Assembly (NCBI RefSeq): GCF_018372215.1
Contig: NZ_JAHAJN010000011.1
Span: 1-39,687, forward strand
Length of the DNA: 39,687 bases
Origin: Negativicoccus succinicivorans
GTDB lineage: Bacteria > Bacillota > Negativicutes > Veillonellales > Negativicoccaceae
Direction of reading: 5' to 3'
Part shown: positions 7,607-16,552 of the stretch, piece by piece
Position numbering within the stretch: the stretch's first letter is position 1
Layout: every line of letters starts with the position of its first letter
Position numbers and translations under genes: made by a program
Notes under the pieces: generated by a model
Database searches by the model: none
What the model saw: only the letters and a program-made list of their open reading frames with translations
Told to the model about the DNA's origin: nothing

Positions 7607-8344
7607 CTACATAGCCATGCCGCCGTTGACTTGTAACACTTGCCCGGTAATGTACTTCGCCTCGTCGGAGGCCAGAAAACGTACCGCGGCGGCTATGTCT
7701 TCCGGATCTCCCATCGCTCCCAGAGGAATTTGCTTGATCAGACTTTCTTTGATTTTGTCCGGCAATCCGCTGGTCATATCGGTATGAATAAACCCGGGTG
7801 CAATCGCATTTACACGAATGCCGCGCGTGGCAAATTCTTTCGCGTTCGCTTTCGTCAAGCCGATAACGCCCGCTTTGGCAGCAGCATAATTGGCCTGCCC
7901 GATATTACCCGTCACACCGACGACGGAGCTCATATTAATAATGACACCGCGGCGTTGCTTAAACATATCGCCGATGACGGCTTGCGTCATCAAGAAAACA
8001 CCTTTTAAGTTGGTGTTTAAAACAGCGTCCCAGTCGGCTTCTTTCATCCGCCGCACCAGGGTGTCACGGGTAATGCCGGCGTTATTTACCAGCACGTCGA
8101 TATGCGAAAATTCTTTTTGCGTTTCGGCCACAATGAGTTCCGCTTCCTCTTTTCGGGAAACGTCCCCCTGTACTAAAACAGCTTTTTGACCGCATGCTTT
8201 CACCGCTTGTGCCGCTTCTTCCGCCGCGCTTACGTTACTGGAATAATTAATCGCAACATCATACCCGGCCTGCGCCAAAGCGACTGCCACTGCCCGTCCG
8301 ATGCCGCGCGATGCGCCGGTAACAAGTGCTGTTTTAGTTGCCAT
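7607..8344 (-). CDS. fabG: 3-oxoacyl-ACP reductase
   Basis: 245 residues from the ATG at 8344 (MATKTALVTGASRGIGRAVA), which follows a GAGGAGG ribosome binding site. It is a short-chain dehydrogenase with the cofactor motif TGASRGIG, the NNAG motif and the catalytic Ser140-Tyr153-Lys157 triad (MSSVVGVTGNIGQANYAAAK). It reduces 3-ketoacyl-ACP with NADPH. It overlaps the end of fabD by 11 nt. Confidence 0.97.
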   Translation of the reverse strand: MATKTALVTGASRGIGRAVAVALAQAGYDVAINYSSNVSAAEEAAQAVKACGQKAVLVQGDVSRKEEAELIVAETQKEFSHIDVLVNNAGITRDTLVRRMKEADWDAVLNTNLKGVFLMTQAVIGDMFKQRRGVIINMSSVVGVTGNIGQANYAAAKAGVIGLTKANAKEFATRGIRVNAIAPGFIHTDMTSGLPDKIKESLIKQIPLGAMGDPEDIAAAVRFLASDEAKYITGQVLQVNGGMAM

Positions 8345-9284
8345 TTTGTGCCTCCTCAAAATATGCCAAGGTAGCCTCTAAACTGCTCACATTTTCGACA
8401 TGCTCCAGATGCACACCGGATTCAATTTTTTTCATAAAACCGCTTAAGACAGTACCAGGACCCACTTCCACCATCGTATCCACACCTTTAGTCAAAAGCA
8501 CATGCATGCTGTCTTCCCAAAGGACCGGATGGGCTGCCTGTTCGACTAACGACTCACGAATTTCTGCGCTCGTATGAACCGGTTGGGCATGCACATTGGC
8601 AATCACGGGAATTCGCGCCTCTTTGATCTCAATCGTATGCAAGACTTGCGCCAATTTTTCGGCTGCCGGTTGCATCAATGTGCTGTGAAACGGTGCCGAA
8701 ACCGGCAACGGAATCGCGCGACGCGCGCCCGCTTCTTTCATCTTCTCACATGCCGCCGCCACCGCATCGGTTGTCCCCGCAATGACTACTTGTCCTGGGC
8801 AGTTGAAATTCACGGCTTGCACGATTTTCCCTTGTGCCGAAAACTCTTCGCAAATCGTGATAATTTTTTCGCGTTCCAGGCGAATGATTGCCGCCATACC
8901 GCCCTCTCCGATCGGCACGGCTTCCTGCATAAATTTGCCGCGCGCGTGTACAGTACGTACCGCATCCACAAATGAAATGGAGCCCGCCGCCACAAGTGCC
9001 GAATATTCTCCTAAGCTATGACCCGCAAGATATTCCGCGGTAATGCCCGCTTGTGCGAGCAGATCATAGGCCGCTACGCTTGCCGTCAAAATCGCCGGCT
9101 GGGTATACTGAGTCTGCTGTAATTTTTCTGCCGGACCTTCAAAAATCAATTCACTCAGCTTCCAGCCAAGCGCTTCATCCGCTTCTTCAAAACGGTTGCG
9201 TACGCTTTCATATTGCGCAGCCAAGTCCTGCATCATTCCTACTTTTTGCGAGCCCTGACCGGGAAACAAAAATGCCGTTTTCAT
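8334..9284 (-). CDS. fabD: Malonyl-CoA:ACP transacylase
   Basis: 316 residues starting MKTAFLFPGQGSQKVGMMQD. The nucleophile Ser90 lies in AGHSLGEYSA and the catalytic His in PVSAPFHSTLM; the C-terminal VEVGPGTVLSGF is conserved. It loads malonyl groups onto ACP. The ATG overlaps the fabK stop by 4 nt (ATGA) and has a GAGGTG ribosome binding site. Confidence 0.97.
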   Translation of the reverse strand: MKTAFLFPGQGSQKVGMMQDLAAQYESVRNRFEEADEALGWKLSELIFEGPAEKLQQTQYTQPAILTASVAAYDLLAQAGITAEYLAGHSLGEYSALVAAGSISFVDAVRTVHARGKFMQEAVPIGEGGMAAIIRLEREKIITICEEFSAQGKIVQAVNFNCPGQVVIAGTTDAVAAACEKMKEAGARRAIPLPVSAPFHSTLMQPAAEKLAQVLHTIEIKEARIPVIANVHAQPVHTSAEIRESLVEQAAHPVLWEDSMHVLLTKGVDTMVEVGPGTVLSGFMKKIESGVHLEHVENVSSLEATLAYFEEAQNGN

Positions 9285-10222
9285 ACCTTCACCTCGCTGA
9301 TACGTTGCTGCGCGACGACAGCTTCTCTGATAATCGCAGTAATAATTTCACATACCGGTTTGATATCGTTCACTAAGCCTGCAATTTGTCCGACCATGAT
9401 CGATCCTGTCTTCGTATCTCCCAAAATCGCCGCCCGACGCAAACTCCCCGCGCCAAGACCCTCAATTTCCGCTAACGGCGCGTTGATGCTTTCCAGTTTT
9501 TCATACTGTCGGGAAAGAGCGTTGGCGATCACGCGCACAGGATGCCCCGTCGTACGCCCGGTAATCACCGTTGAACGATCCCGTGCTTTTAAAAGCGCTT
9601 CTTTATATGCCGGATGGGCGATACATTCTTCACTGGCTACAAAACGTGTGCCCATCTGCACTCCGACCGCTCCCAATGCCAACATAGCGACCAAAGCTCG
9701 ACCATCGGCAATACCGCCGGCCGCAATAACGGGCAGTTCTACTGCATCTACCACTTGCGGTACCAGCGCCAAGGTGGTTACCTTGCCGACATGGCCGCCG
9801 CTTTCCAGTCCTTCTGCAATAATGGCATCGACTCCGACGCTTGCCAACCGTTTAGCTAACGCCACAGCGGAAACGACAGGAATAACCTTGGCGCCGGATG
9901 CTTTAAAGCGTTCAATGTACTTTCCCGGATTTCCCGCCCCGGTTGTAATAACCGGTACTTTTTCCTCACAAACGGCTGCTACACACTCTTCAACAAAAGG
10001 TGAACGCAGCATCAAATTGACACCGAAGGGTTTCGTCGTATGCGCTTTCACTTGCCGGATCTGTTCACGAAGAAGATCACCCGGCATATTACCGGCCCCA
10101 ATCACACCGAGGCCGCCTGCCTCCGAAACAGCGGAGGCTAATTCCCAAGTTCCTAGCCAAGCCATACCGCCTTGAATAATCGGTGCTTCAATTCCCAATA
10201 ATTCTGTCAGTTTCGTTTTCAT
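9281..10222 (-). CDS. fabK: Enoyl-ACP reductase II (FMN-dependent)
   Basis: 313 residues of the FabK/nitronate monooxygenase fold: LLGIEAPIIQGGMAWLG at the start, GVNLMLRSPF, a flavin-phosphate site around LPVIAAGGIADGRALVAMLALGAVGVQMGTRF (split in the sequence near residues 170-200) and late AGLVNDIKP. Its position inside the fab operon identifies it as the enoyl reductase, replacing FabI, which is not in the window. FabK enzymes use a flavin and resist triclosan; this is family knowledge. It lies 4 nt after fabH and overlaps fabD by 4 nt. Confidence 0.93.
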   Translation of the reverse strand: MKTKLTELLGIEAPIIQGGMAWLGTWELASAVSEAGGLGVIGAGNMPGDLLREQIRQVKAHTTKPFGVNLMLRSPFVEECVAAVCEEKVPVITTGAGNPGKYIERFKASGAKVIPVVSAVALAKRLASVGVDAIIAEGLESGGHVGKVTTLALVPQVVDAVELPVIAAGGIADGRALVAMLALGAVGVQMGTRFVASEECIAHPAYKEALLKARDRSTVITGRTTGHPVRVIANALSRQYEKLESINAPLAEIEGLGAGSLRRAAILGDTKTGSIMVGQIAGLVNDIKPVCEIITAIIREAVVAQQRISEVKV

Positions 10223-10226
10223 TCCG

Positions 10227-11219
10227 CTACCGCCATTCCATACAAAGGCTAGCCCAGGTTAAGCCGGCACCGAATCCCACTAGGACGACCTGATCGCCGC
10301 TTTTAATTCGACCGGCATGCACCGCTTCATCCAATGCGATTGCAATCGATGCGCTGGACGTATTACCGTAGCGATCCAAATTTTCAAAAATGCGTTCTAA
10401 GGGCAAGGATATTTTTTTGGCAGCAGCTTGAATGATCCGCTCGTTCGCCTGATGCGGAATCAAAAGGTCTACATCATCATAGGTAAGCCCACATTTAGCA
10501 AGCGCTCTTCCGGTAGATTCGCCAATAACTTTTACCGCAAATTTAAAGACATCTTTACCATTCATGCGAATGAACATTTTCTGATCGGCAAGCTCCGAAT
10601 GCAAATCACCATGAAAAGGTCCGCCGAAAATCCCCAGCGCGCCGCGACCGGAACCATCCGATCCGAGATCGATCCCGCCAATACCTCCGGTAGCCACTTC
10701 TCCCAAAACAACTGCACCGGCGCCATCGCCGAAAAGGACGCAGGTGTTTCGATCTGTCCAATCCACAAAACGGCTCAGCACTTCTGCACCGACAACCAAC
10801 GCCTTCTGATATAAACCGGTAGCTAACATTTGACTCGCTACTGCGGTCGCATACACGAAACCGCTACATCCGGCAGACAGATCAAATGCGCCCGCCGCGG
10901 GAATCCCCAATATATCCTGTAAAGCGCACGCGGTCGAAGGTGCAATGGTATCTTGCGTACATGTCGCCACGACCACGAGATCAATTTCCTCTGCAGTAAC
11001 ACCGGCATCCGCTATTGCTTTTTCTGCCGCTTTTTTCGCTAACGAGACCGTCGAGGTTCCGGGCTCGGCAATTCTCCGTTCACGAATTCCCGTGCGTGTC
11101 CGAATCCATTCATCTGACGTGTCTACCATTTTTTCTAAATCCGCATTAGTAAGGATATGTTCCGGCACATACGAGCCGGTTCCTAAAACTCCGATCTGCC
11201 GCAACGTACTACTCTTCAT
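10227..11219 (-). CDS. fabH: Beta-ketoacyl-ACP synthase III
   Basis: 330 residues starting MKSSTLRQIGVLGTGSYVPE. The catalytic triad is clear: Cys118 in AFDLSAGCSGFVYA, His in IPHQANERII and Asn in DRYGNTSSASI. It starts chains by condensing an acyl-CoA primer with malonyl-ACP. It overlaps plsX by 11 nt. Confidence 0.97.
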   Translation of the reverse strand: MKSSTLRQIGVLGTGSYVPEHILTNADLEKMVDTSDEWIRTRTGIRERRIAEPGTSTVSLAKKAAEKAIADAGVTAEEIDLVVVATCTQDTIAPSTACALQDILGIPAAGAFDLSAGCSGFVYATAVASQMLATGLYQKALVVGAEVLSRFVDWTDRNTCVLFGDGAGAVVLGEVATGGIGGIDLGSDGSGRGALGIFGGPFHGDLHSELADQKMFIRMNGKDVFKFAVKVIGESTGRALAKCGLTYDDVDLLIPHQANERIIQAAAKKISLPLERIFENLDRYGNTSSASIAIALDEAVHAGRIKSGDQVVLVGFGAGLTWASLCMEWR

Positions 11220-12231
11220 TCGTTGCGTCCACCGTTTCTAAAGCTGTTTTGATATGTTCTACCATTTCTGAATCCGCAATATGTGATGCAAGTCGTACGG
11301 CATTTTGAATCGCCCTTGCCTTGGATGCGCCATGGCAAATCACCAAACCGCCTTCGACACCCAAAAGCGGTGCGCCGCCGTACTCCGCGTAATCCACTTT
11401 TTTCAACGCCTGCTTCAGCGCCGGCCGTAAAAGCCAACCGCCTAATTTGGCGCGCCAACCGTTTTTCATTACCGCATCTTTTAAAAGATGCATCATCATA
11501 GTGGCCATGCCTTCCGCAAATTTTAAAACGACATTGCCCGTAAAGCCGTCGCACACAACGACATCGGCCACACGCTTCGGAATATCTCGTCCTTCGACAT
11601 TGCCGATAAATCGGTAAACCGATTGTTCTTGCATCTTAGGATATACTTCCGTAACGACATTGCTGCCTTTGATTTCTTCGGTACCGATGTTCAGCAAACC
11701 GACACGCGGCTCCACAATACCATATACGCGTTGCATAAACACGTGCCCCAGCAAAGCATTTTGCAACAAATTTTCGACTCCGGGATTAGCACTAGCCCCC
11801 GAATCAATCAAAAGCGTGGTGCCGCCATCCTGTGTCGGCAAAGGAGTTGCGATCGCCGGCCGACGAATTCCTTTAATACGCCCCAAGCCGAACAGACCTG
11901 CCGTTACAGCGGCCCCCGTCGAACCGGGCGCAACCAACGCACCGCAATGACCTTCTTTAACCAGCTTCGCGGCCACCACGATCGAAGCATCTTTCTTTTT
12001 GCGGTACGCCATCCCCGGATGTTCATCCATCCCGATGACCTGACTTGCATGCTGAACTTTTACCAACGGGTCATTGGTCATTCCCGCTGCTTTGACAAGG
12101 GGCAAAATCTGCGTCTCATCCCCGACGAGAATCACCGGGATCCGCCAAGATCGAACCGCATCCAATGCACCGCGAACAATTTCCACGGGCGCGTAATCTC
12201 CACCCATTGCATCTACTGCTATTGCTTTCAT
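11209..12231 (-). CDS. plsX: Phosphate acyltransferase PlsX
   Basis: 340 residues with the family start MKAIAVDAMGGDYAPVEIVR, LVAPGSTGAAVTAGLFGLGR, TLLIDSGASANPGVENL, VCDGFTGNVVLKFAEG and GAPLLGVEGGLVICHG. It makes acyl-phosphate from acyl-ACP for phosphatidic acid synthesis, linking Fab to phospholipid synthesis. It overlaps fapR by 4 nt. The fapR-plsX-fab order is the classic Gram-positive arrangement. Confidence 0.97.
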   Translation of the reverse strand: MKAIAVDAMGGDYAPVEIVRGALDAVRSWRIPVILVGDETQILPLVKAAGMTNDPLVKVQHASQVIGMDEHPGMAYRKKKDASIVVAAKLVKEGHCGALVAPGSTGAAVTAGLFGLGRIKGIRRPAIATPLPTQDGGTTLLIDSGASANPGVENLLQNALLGHVFMQRVYGIVEPRVGLLNIGTEEIKGSNVVTEVYPKMQEQSVYRFIGNVEGRDIPKRVADVVVCDGFTGNVVLKFAEGMATMMMHLLKDAVMKNGWRAKLGGWLLRPALKQALKKVDYAEYGGAPLLGVEGGLVICHGASKARAIQNAVRLASHIADSEMVEHIKTALETVDATNEE

Positions 12232-12779
12232 AGTCGCACCTCAGAATATGATTTTAAAATAAATTTAGCTCGAAACACTTCGGCGCAATCACGTAAACAT
12301 TTGGCCCAAACGTAATGTTCCGAACCTCGCTGACGCACAACCGTAAGTTTCCAAACAAGCGTGTCACCAACGCGCACCGGTGCTTTATATTTAATGTTCC
12401 CGACGCCGCATACCGCACTGGGTAAATCCAGAACTTTGTCCCCCAACGCCGTTGCCATTCCGTAAAGCGTCTGGACCGGTACAAATCCGGTAGCATCGAC
12501 CAGATGAGGCGTCACGGTCAGCATCGATAACGCGGAGCGTTTGGAATTGTATTCCAATAATTTACCGTATACCGCTTTTGGCTCCGTCGGAGGCGCGTTT
12601 TTAGCAGCGGCTTTGCGTAGCCGCACGCGTACTTCCGGTATATCCAACGCGGTTCTGTCCAAACGAATCGTCGCCACCGAAACGCCCAAGCCGTCAGCTA
12701 AGTCTTCATCCGTCAAAAACGGTTGCTCGCGCAGCATGGTGACGATCTTTTCTCGTCGCTGGTCTCTGACTAATTTCAT
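12228..12779 (-). CDS. fapR: Fatty acid biosynthesis regulator FapR
   Basis: 183 residues. The N-terminal DeoR-like helix-turn-helix (LTDEDLADGLGVSVATIRLD, about 22-41) is followed by a linker and a C-terminal hot-dog domain (NSKRSALSMLTVTPHLVDAT, YGMATALGDKVLDLP, KYKAPVRVGDTL). Family members bind malonyl-CoA or malonyl-ACP and release their operators when malonyl levels rise. First gene of the fab operon and probably autoregulated through the repeat at 12811-12823. ATG at 12779 with ribosome binding site AAAGGAG. Confidence 0.95.
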   Translation of the reverse strand: MKLVRDQRREKIVTMLREQPFLTDEDLADGLGVSVATIRLDRTALDIPEVRVRLRKAAAKNAPPTEPKAVYGKLLEYNSKRSALSMLTVTPHLVDATGFVPVQTLYGMATALGDKVLDLPSAVCGVGNIKYKAPVRVGDTLVWKLTVVRQRGSEHYVWAKCLRDCAEVFRAKFILKSYSEVRL

Positions 12780-12810
12780 GGCGACTCCTTTCGCTAAATT
12801 ATGACTACAT

Positions 12811-12857
12811 CCTAATACCTAATGATAATTTTAACAAAAGTCACGTATCTCGCGCAA
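12811..12857 (-). promoter_or_regulatory. Candidate fapR operon promoter and operator-like direct repeat
   Basis: Minus strand TTGCGC (12852-12857), 18-nt spacer and extended -10 TGT-TAAAAT (12828-12836). Just past the -10, across the expected transcription start, sits a direct repeat CCTAAT-A-CCTAAT (plus strand 12811-12823). Its location suits FapR autoregulation, but I cannot confirm it matches the FapR motif. Confidence 0.4.
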
Positions 12858-12922
12858 CCAATATGTGTAAATATCATAAAATTTAAATATTTCTACAAAA
12901 AAATTATCTGCTTTTGCAAAAT

Positions 12923-12946
12923 AAAAAAGAAGCGGCTCAACCGCTC
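12923..12946 (-). terminator. Terminator downstream of rpsO
   Basis: Minus strand AGCGG stem, 5-nt loop, CCGCT, then a T-rich run, about 10 nt after the rpsO stop. Confidence 0.75.
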
Positions 12947-12956
12947 CTTTTCATTC

Positions 12957-13223
12957 TTATTTGCGCAAATTCAATTTGTCCAAGAGATTACGATAGCGTT
13001 CGATATCTTTGCGACGCAGGTAATCCAACAAACCGCGACGCTGACCAACCAATTTCAACAGGCCGCGACGGGAATGATGATCTTTCTTGTGCTCTTTCAA
13101 ATGATCGGTCAGGTAGTTAATACGAGCCGTCAAAATCGCAATTTGCACTTCCGGAGAACCGGTGTCCGTGTCGTGAACGCGGTTTTCCTCGATAAGTTTC
13201 TGTTTCTGTTCCAAAGTCAACAT
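12957..13223 (-). CDS. rpsO: 30S ribosomal protein S15
   Basis: 88 residues (family 88-89), with TGSPEVQIAILTARINYLTD and the conserved HSRRGLLKLVGQRRGLLDYL helix that binds 16S rRNA. Strong ribosome binding site AAGGAGG before the ATG at 13223. Free-standing between a terminator and an upstream leader of about 130 nt. In other bacteria S15 autoregulates through its leader; I could not recognise that structure here. Confidence 0.98.
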   Translation of the reverse strand: MLTLEQKQKLIEENRVHDTDTGSPEVQIAILTARINYLTDHLKEHKKDHHSRRGLLKLVGQRRGLLDYLRRKDIERYRNLLDKLNLRK

Positions 13224-13310
13224 AGTAATTCCTCCTTGATTTCATCTGCGCTTTGCCAAGTATACCGTCGGAGATTCGGCCAACCGAGCAAAGTCGAAAT
13301 TCACTTGTTA

Positions 13311-13339
13311 AGTTTACCTGAATTCAAGTAAAAAGTAAA
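13311..13339 (-). promoter_or_regulatory. Candidate rpsO promoter with palindrome between -35 and -10
   Basis: Minus strand TTTACT, 17-nt spacer, TAAACT. A 20-bp near-perfect palindrome centred on GAATTC (13313-13332, arms TTTACCTGAA/TTCAAGTAAA with one mismatch) fills the spacer and covers most of the -10, as an operator would. Confidence 0.35.
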
Positions 13340-13361
13340 GCTTTTATTTTCGTTTAAAAAA

Positions 13362-14252
13362 TCACGGCAGCCCTTCCGCCATCAGACCTGCATACCGTTC
13401 CTGCAACGCTTTCGTGACCGGTCCGATCGTGCCGTCTCCCACCGTTTCTTTATCAATCTCCAGAACCGGAATAATGCCGGCGGTCGTGCTTGTATAGAAT
13501 ACTTCTTCCGCTTTCGCCAGATATTCCCGATCAATTTTACGCTCAATCACGGTGACGCCGCAACTCGGTGCTACTTTTGTAATGATCAGCTGGCGGGTGA
13601 TACCTTTCAAAATCAAATCATCCGTGGGACGTGTCCACAAAATACCGTCACGTACCATGAAAACGTTCGAGCTGGTACCTTCCATTAATTCATCGCCACG
13701 GAACTGGAACGCTTCCGCACATTTTTTTTGGCGCGCTTTTTCCGCTCCCAGTACATTGGGGATCAAATTTAAACTTTTGATGTCGCAATGCTGCCAGCGG
13801 ATATCATCAATGGTAATAACTTTCGCTCCATTTTCCGCCAATTCCGCTTTGTGGGGATTATCTTCGTTGACGTACATCAAAATATTGGGCGTAATCCCTT
13901 CCGGAAAAGCATGCACACGCGGTGCGGTACCGCGGGAGATCTGTAGGTAAACGGAACCGTTTTGGATACCGCTTTCTTCGACCAGAACGTCATGCAACTC
14001 CGTTAATTCGTCCGGCGCGATCGTCGCCGGAATTTTCATGAGCCGCAACGACCGGTAAAGACGATCAAGGTGGTACGAAAGAGCAAAGCATTTACCATTG
14101 TGTACTTTCGTCACTTCATAGACACCGTCGCCGAAGTAATAGCCGCGATCAAGCGGACTGATTTTAACTTGGTCCAGTGTCGTATATTCATAGTTATAAA
14201 AAGCAATATCTTTTCTTTTTTTCATTTCAACCGGAGCGACTGTTTGTTCCAC
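13362..14252 (-). CDS. dat: D-amino-acid transaminase (class IV PLP aminotransferase)
   Basis: About 296 residues. Fold-type IV features: PLDRGYYFGDGVYEV, the PLP-binding Lys in DIKSLNLIPNVLG, EGTSSNVFMV and GITRQLII. The segment YLQISRGTAPRVHAFP is the D-amino-acid transaminase carboxylate-recognition block (RxH) and separates it from branched-chain enzymes. It would make D-Ala/D-Glu for peptidoglycan. AGGAGG directly abuts an ATG at 14258, with no spacer, but lies 6 nt from an in-frame GTG at 14252, so I prefer the GTG. It follows bcp closely. Confidence 0.85.
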   Translation of the reverse strand: MEQTVAPVEMKKRKDIAFYNYEYTTLDQVKISPLDRGYYFGDGVYEVTKVHNGKCFALSYHLDRLYRSLRLMKIPATIAPDELTELHDVLVEESGIQNGSVYLQISRGTAPRVHAFPEGITPNILMYVNEDNPHKAELAENGAKVITIDDIRWQHCDIKSLNLIPNVLGAEKARQKKCAEAFQFRGDELMEGTSSNVFMVRDGILWTRPTDDLILKGITRQLIITKVAPSCGVTVIERKIDREYLAKAEEVFYTSTTAGIIPVLEIDKETVGDGTIGPVTKALQERYAGLMAEGLP

Positions 14253-14262
14253 TTTCATCCTC

Positions 14263-14715
14263 CTAAGCTTGCAAATCCTTAAGTATTTCCTGAATGTGAG
14301 TAGCGGGCTTTACGCCATGGTAAATGTGCGTAAGTACCCCTTGCTGATCCATAACAAAAGTCGAGCGGGCAATTTTTTCACTCGGATCTTCCGTTTGCAA
14401 TACGCCGAAATCACGGCACATCTGCCCTTGAGGATCACTCAAAAGAACAAATTCCAACTGTTCTTTCGCTTTAAAATCCTGATGCGAATTCGAATCATCT
14501 CGACTGATACCGTACACGGCATAACCTAACTTTTGGAAATCTCCGATATGGCGCTGGAAATTTTGTGCTTCAAGAGTACAACCGGGTGTTTTGTCTTTGG
14601 GATAAAAGTACAAAATCACTTTTTGTCTTTTAAGGCTGTCTTTTGTTACCGTTCGCCCATTATCGTCACACGCCGTAAACGCAGGAGCCTGTGCACCGAC
14701 TTCTAAATTTGCCAT
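14263..14715 (-). CDS. bcp: Thiol peroxidase of the Bcp/PrxQ family
   Basis: 150 residues of the AhpC/TSA fold. The peroxidatic Cys46 sits in YPKDKTPGCTLEAQNF. The resolving Cys found five residues later in E. coli Bcp is absent (Ala50-Gln51-Asn52), so any resolving Cys must be elsewhere (QMCRDF) or external. It reduces peroxides. It starts a two-gene operon with dat from a perfect consensus promoter. Ribosome binding site GGGGTG before ATG 14715. Confidence 0.93.
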   Translation of the reverse strand: MANLEVGAQAPAFTACDDNGRTVTKDSLKRQKVILYFYPKDKTPGCTLEAQNFQRHIGDFQKLGYAVYGISRDDSNSHQDFKAKEQLEFVLLSDPQGQMCRDFGVLQTEDPSEKIARSTFVMDQQGVLTHIYHGVKPATHIQEILKDLQA

Positions 14716-14753
14716 GATTTCACCCCATTAATGTATAGTTACGGAACAAGTTT

Positions 14754-14782
14754 ATTATAAACAAGTGATATATGCGTGTCAA
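14754..14782 (-). promoter_or_regulatory. Perfect consensus promoter for bcp-dat
   Basis: Minus strand TTGACA, 17-nt spacer, TATAAT, 39 nt before the bcp start. It begins 9 nt after the pyk stop. Confidence 0.88.
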
Positions 14783-14790
14783 AGTTTCGT

Positions 14791-16551
14791 TTATCTGGCA
14801 TTAACACGACCTCGATAAATAAAACCGCGCGCTGCATCCACCGTTACCCGTTCCCCGGTCAGCAAGCGTGTCAACGCCTGTTTTACTCCCACTACCGTCG
14901 GTTTTTTCCATTCCAGTCCGACCACGGCGGCGGGACTGGTCAAGCCTTCTTCCACCGCAATAATAGCACCGGCCTGCTGCACATACGGCACGATCTTTTC
15001 ATCCATCGTGTCGACAACTAAAATATCGCCCGGCTGAAATACGGCAATATTTTGCGGCTTCGCCAAAACTATTTTCCCGGTAGCAGACCCGTTACCGACA
15101 CCCATTCCTTTCAAAAGAACCTGTCCTGCCACATGAACGCGGATCATGTTGGTGGTGCCCTCTTTGCCCGAAGGAACACCGGCAGTGATGACGACCAGGT
15201 CTCCGTCATCAATAACCCCGGCGCGCATTGCAGCGGCGACCGCCATATTAACCATCCTGTCAGTGTCTTCTGTGGATTCGCCGACAATCGGTGTAACACC
15301 CCAGTAAAGAGAGGCGCGACGCAATGAACGCAAATGCGGAGAAACCATAACAATCGGACAGTCCGGGCGATATTTGGAAACCATGAGCGCTGTACGCCCC
15401 GATTCACTGGCCGTTAAAATGGCCTTGGCGTGTAGATTTTGTGAAATCGTTACCGTAGACTGACTGATGGCTTCCGTAGTCACCGCCAATTCATCCGGCA
15501 ACGGCCGCGGACGTTGTTGGTACAGCGGGCTGCGTTCTGTATACTGCGCCACTTTGAACATGGTCTCGACTGCCGTCACCGGATACTTACCGTTCGCCGT
15601 TTCACCGCTGAGCATAATCGCATCGGTGCCGTCTAAAATCGCATTCGCAATATCGCTTGTCTCCGCACGAGTCGGCCGCGGATTAACAATCATCGATTCC
15701 AGCATTTGGGTGGCCGTAATAACCGGTTTTCCCAGCCGATTACAAAGAGAAATCATTTCTTTTTGCAGCAGCGGCACACGTTCCGGCGGAATTTCCACGC
15801 CCAAGTCGCCGCGCGCCACCATCATGCCATCTGCTTGCTGCATAATGGACTCTATATTGCGTAATCCTTCTTCATTTTCAATTTTGGCAATAACGCGAAT
15901 ATGGCTTCCGCCCGCTTTTTCGAGAAATCGTTTAATCTCAACAATGTCGTCCGCGCGTTGGATAAACGATGCCGCCACATAATCAACGTCTTTTGTGACG
16001 CCAAACAGCAGATCCTCTTTATCGGCCTCGGAAAGCGCTGGCAACAGCACGGGCAATGAAGGACACGCTACTCGTTTCCGATCGCTGATAACTCCGGTGT
16101 TTTCCACCACCGTTGTTATTTTACCGGATTCAACGTTGGTAACCAGCAAACGAACCAATCCGTCCGCCAGCAGGATAGACTGCCCCAGACGTGTTTGCCT
16201 CCATAATTCCGGATAGGAAACAGTCGCCTGATGTTCATCGCCGAGAACGACTTCACTTAGCAGGCTAAAAGACGTACCCTGTACGAGCTTGGTTGCGCCT
16301 TCGGCAAAAAAACCAAGTCGCATTTCCGGTCCTTTGGTGTCCAACATCAAAGCGATCGGTGTTTTTAGTTTCTCCGACGCTGCTTTAACAGCGTCCATGC
16401 GCCGCCCATGCTCTTCATGCGTACCGTGCGAAAAATTGAACCGTGCCACATTCATACCGACCGCAATCATACGCTCCAATACCCCCGGTGCATCCGTACC
16501 GGGGCCTACGGTACAAACGATTTTGGTGCGTTTGGACATCACCGAATCCAT
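14791..16551 (-). CDS. pyk: Pyruvate kinase with C-terminal PEP-utiliser-like domain
   Basis: 586 residues. The barrel holds KIVCTVGPGTDAPGVLERMI, MNVARFNFSHGTHEEH, ALMLDTKGPEMRLG and the active-site block IRVIAKIENEEGLRNIE; MVARGDLGVEIP and ITATQMLESMI follow. Beyond the usual ~470 residues is an extra domain (about 480-586, GNGSATGKIVLAKPQN ... VEEGLTSPAAVVGLEWKKP) related to the swivelling phosphohistidine domain of PEP-using enzymes but without an obvious phosphorylatable TSHG, as in bacilli. It makes pyruvate and ATP. ATG at 16551 is 6 nt from AGGAGG inside the end of etfA, so it is coupled to the etf genes. Confidence 0.96.
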   Translation of the reverse strand: MDSVMSKRTKIVCTVGPGTDAPGVLERMIAVGMNVARFNFSHGTHEEHGRRMDAVKAASEKLKTPIALMLDTKGPEMRLGFFAEGATKLVQGTSFSLLSEVVLGDEHQATVSYPELWRQTRLGQSILLADGLVRLLVTNVESGKITTVVENTGVISDRKRVACPSLPVLLPALSEADKEDLLFGVTKDVDYVAASFIQRADDIVEIKRFLEKAGGSHIRVIAKIENEEGLRNIESIMQQADGMMVARGDLGVEIPPERVPLLQKEMISLCNRLGKPVITATQMLESMIVNPRPTRAETSDIANAILDGTDAIMLSGETANGKYPVTAVETMFKVAQYTERSPLYQQRPRPLPDELAVTTEAISQSTVTISQNLHAKAILTASESGRTALMVSKYRPDCPIVMVSPHLRSLRRASLYWGVTPIVGESTEDTDRMVNMAVAAAMRAGVIDDGDLVVITAGVPSGKEGTTNMIRVHVAGQVLLKGMGVGNGSATGKIVLAKPQNIAVFQPGDILVVDTMDEKIVPYVQQAGAIIAVEEGLTSPAAVVGLEWKKPTVVGVKQALTRLLTGERVTVDAARGFIYRGRVNAR

Positions 16552-16552
16552 G

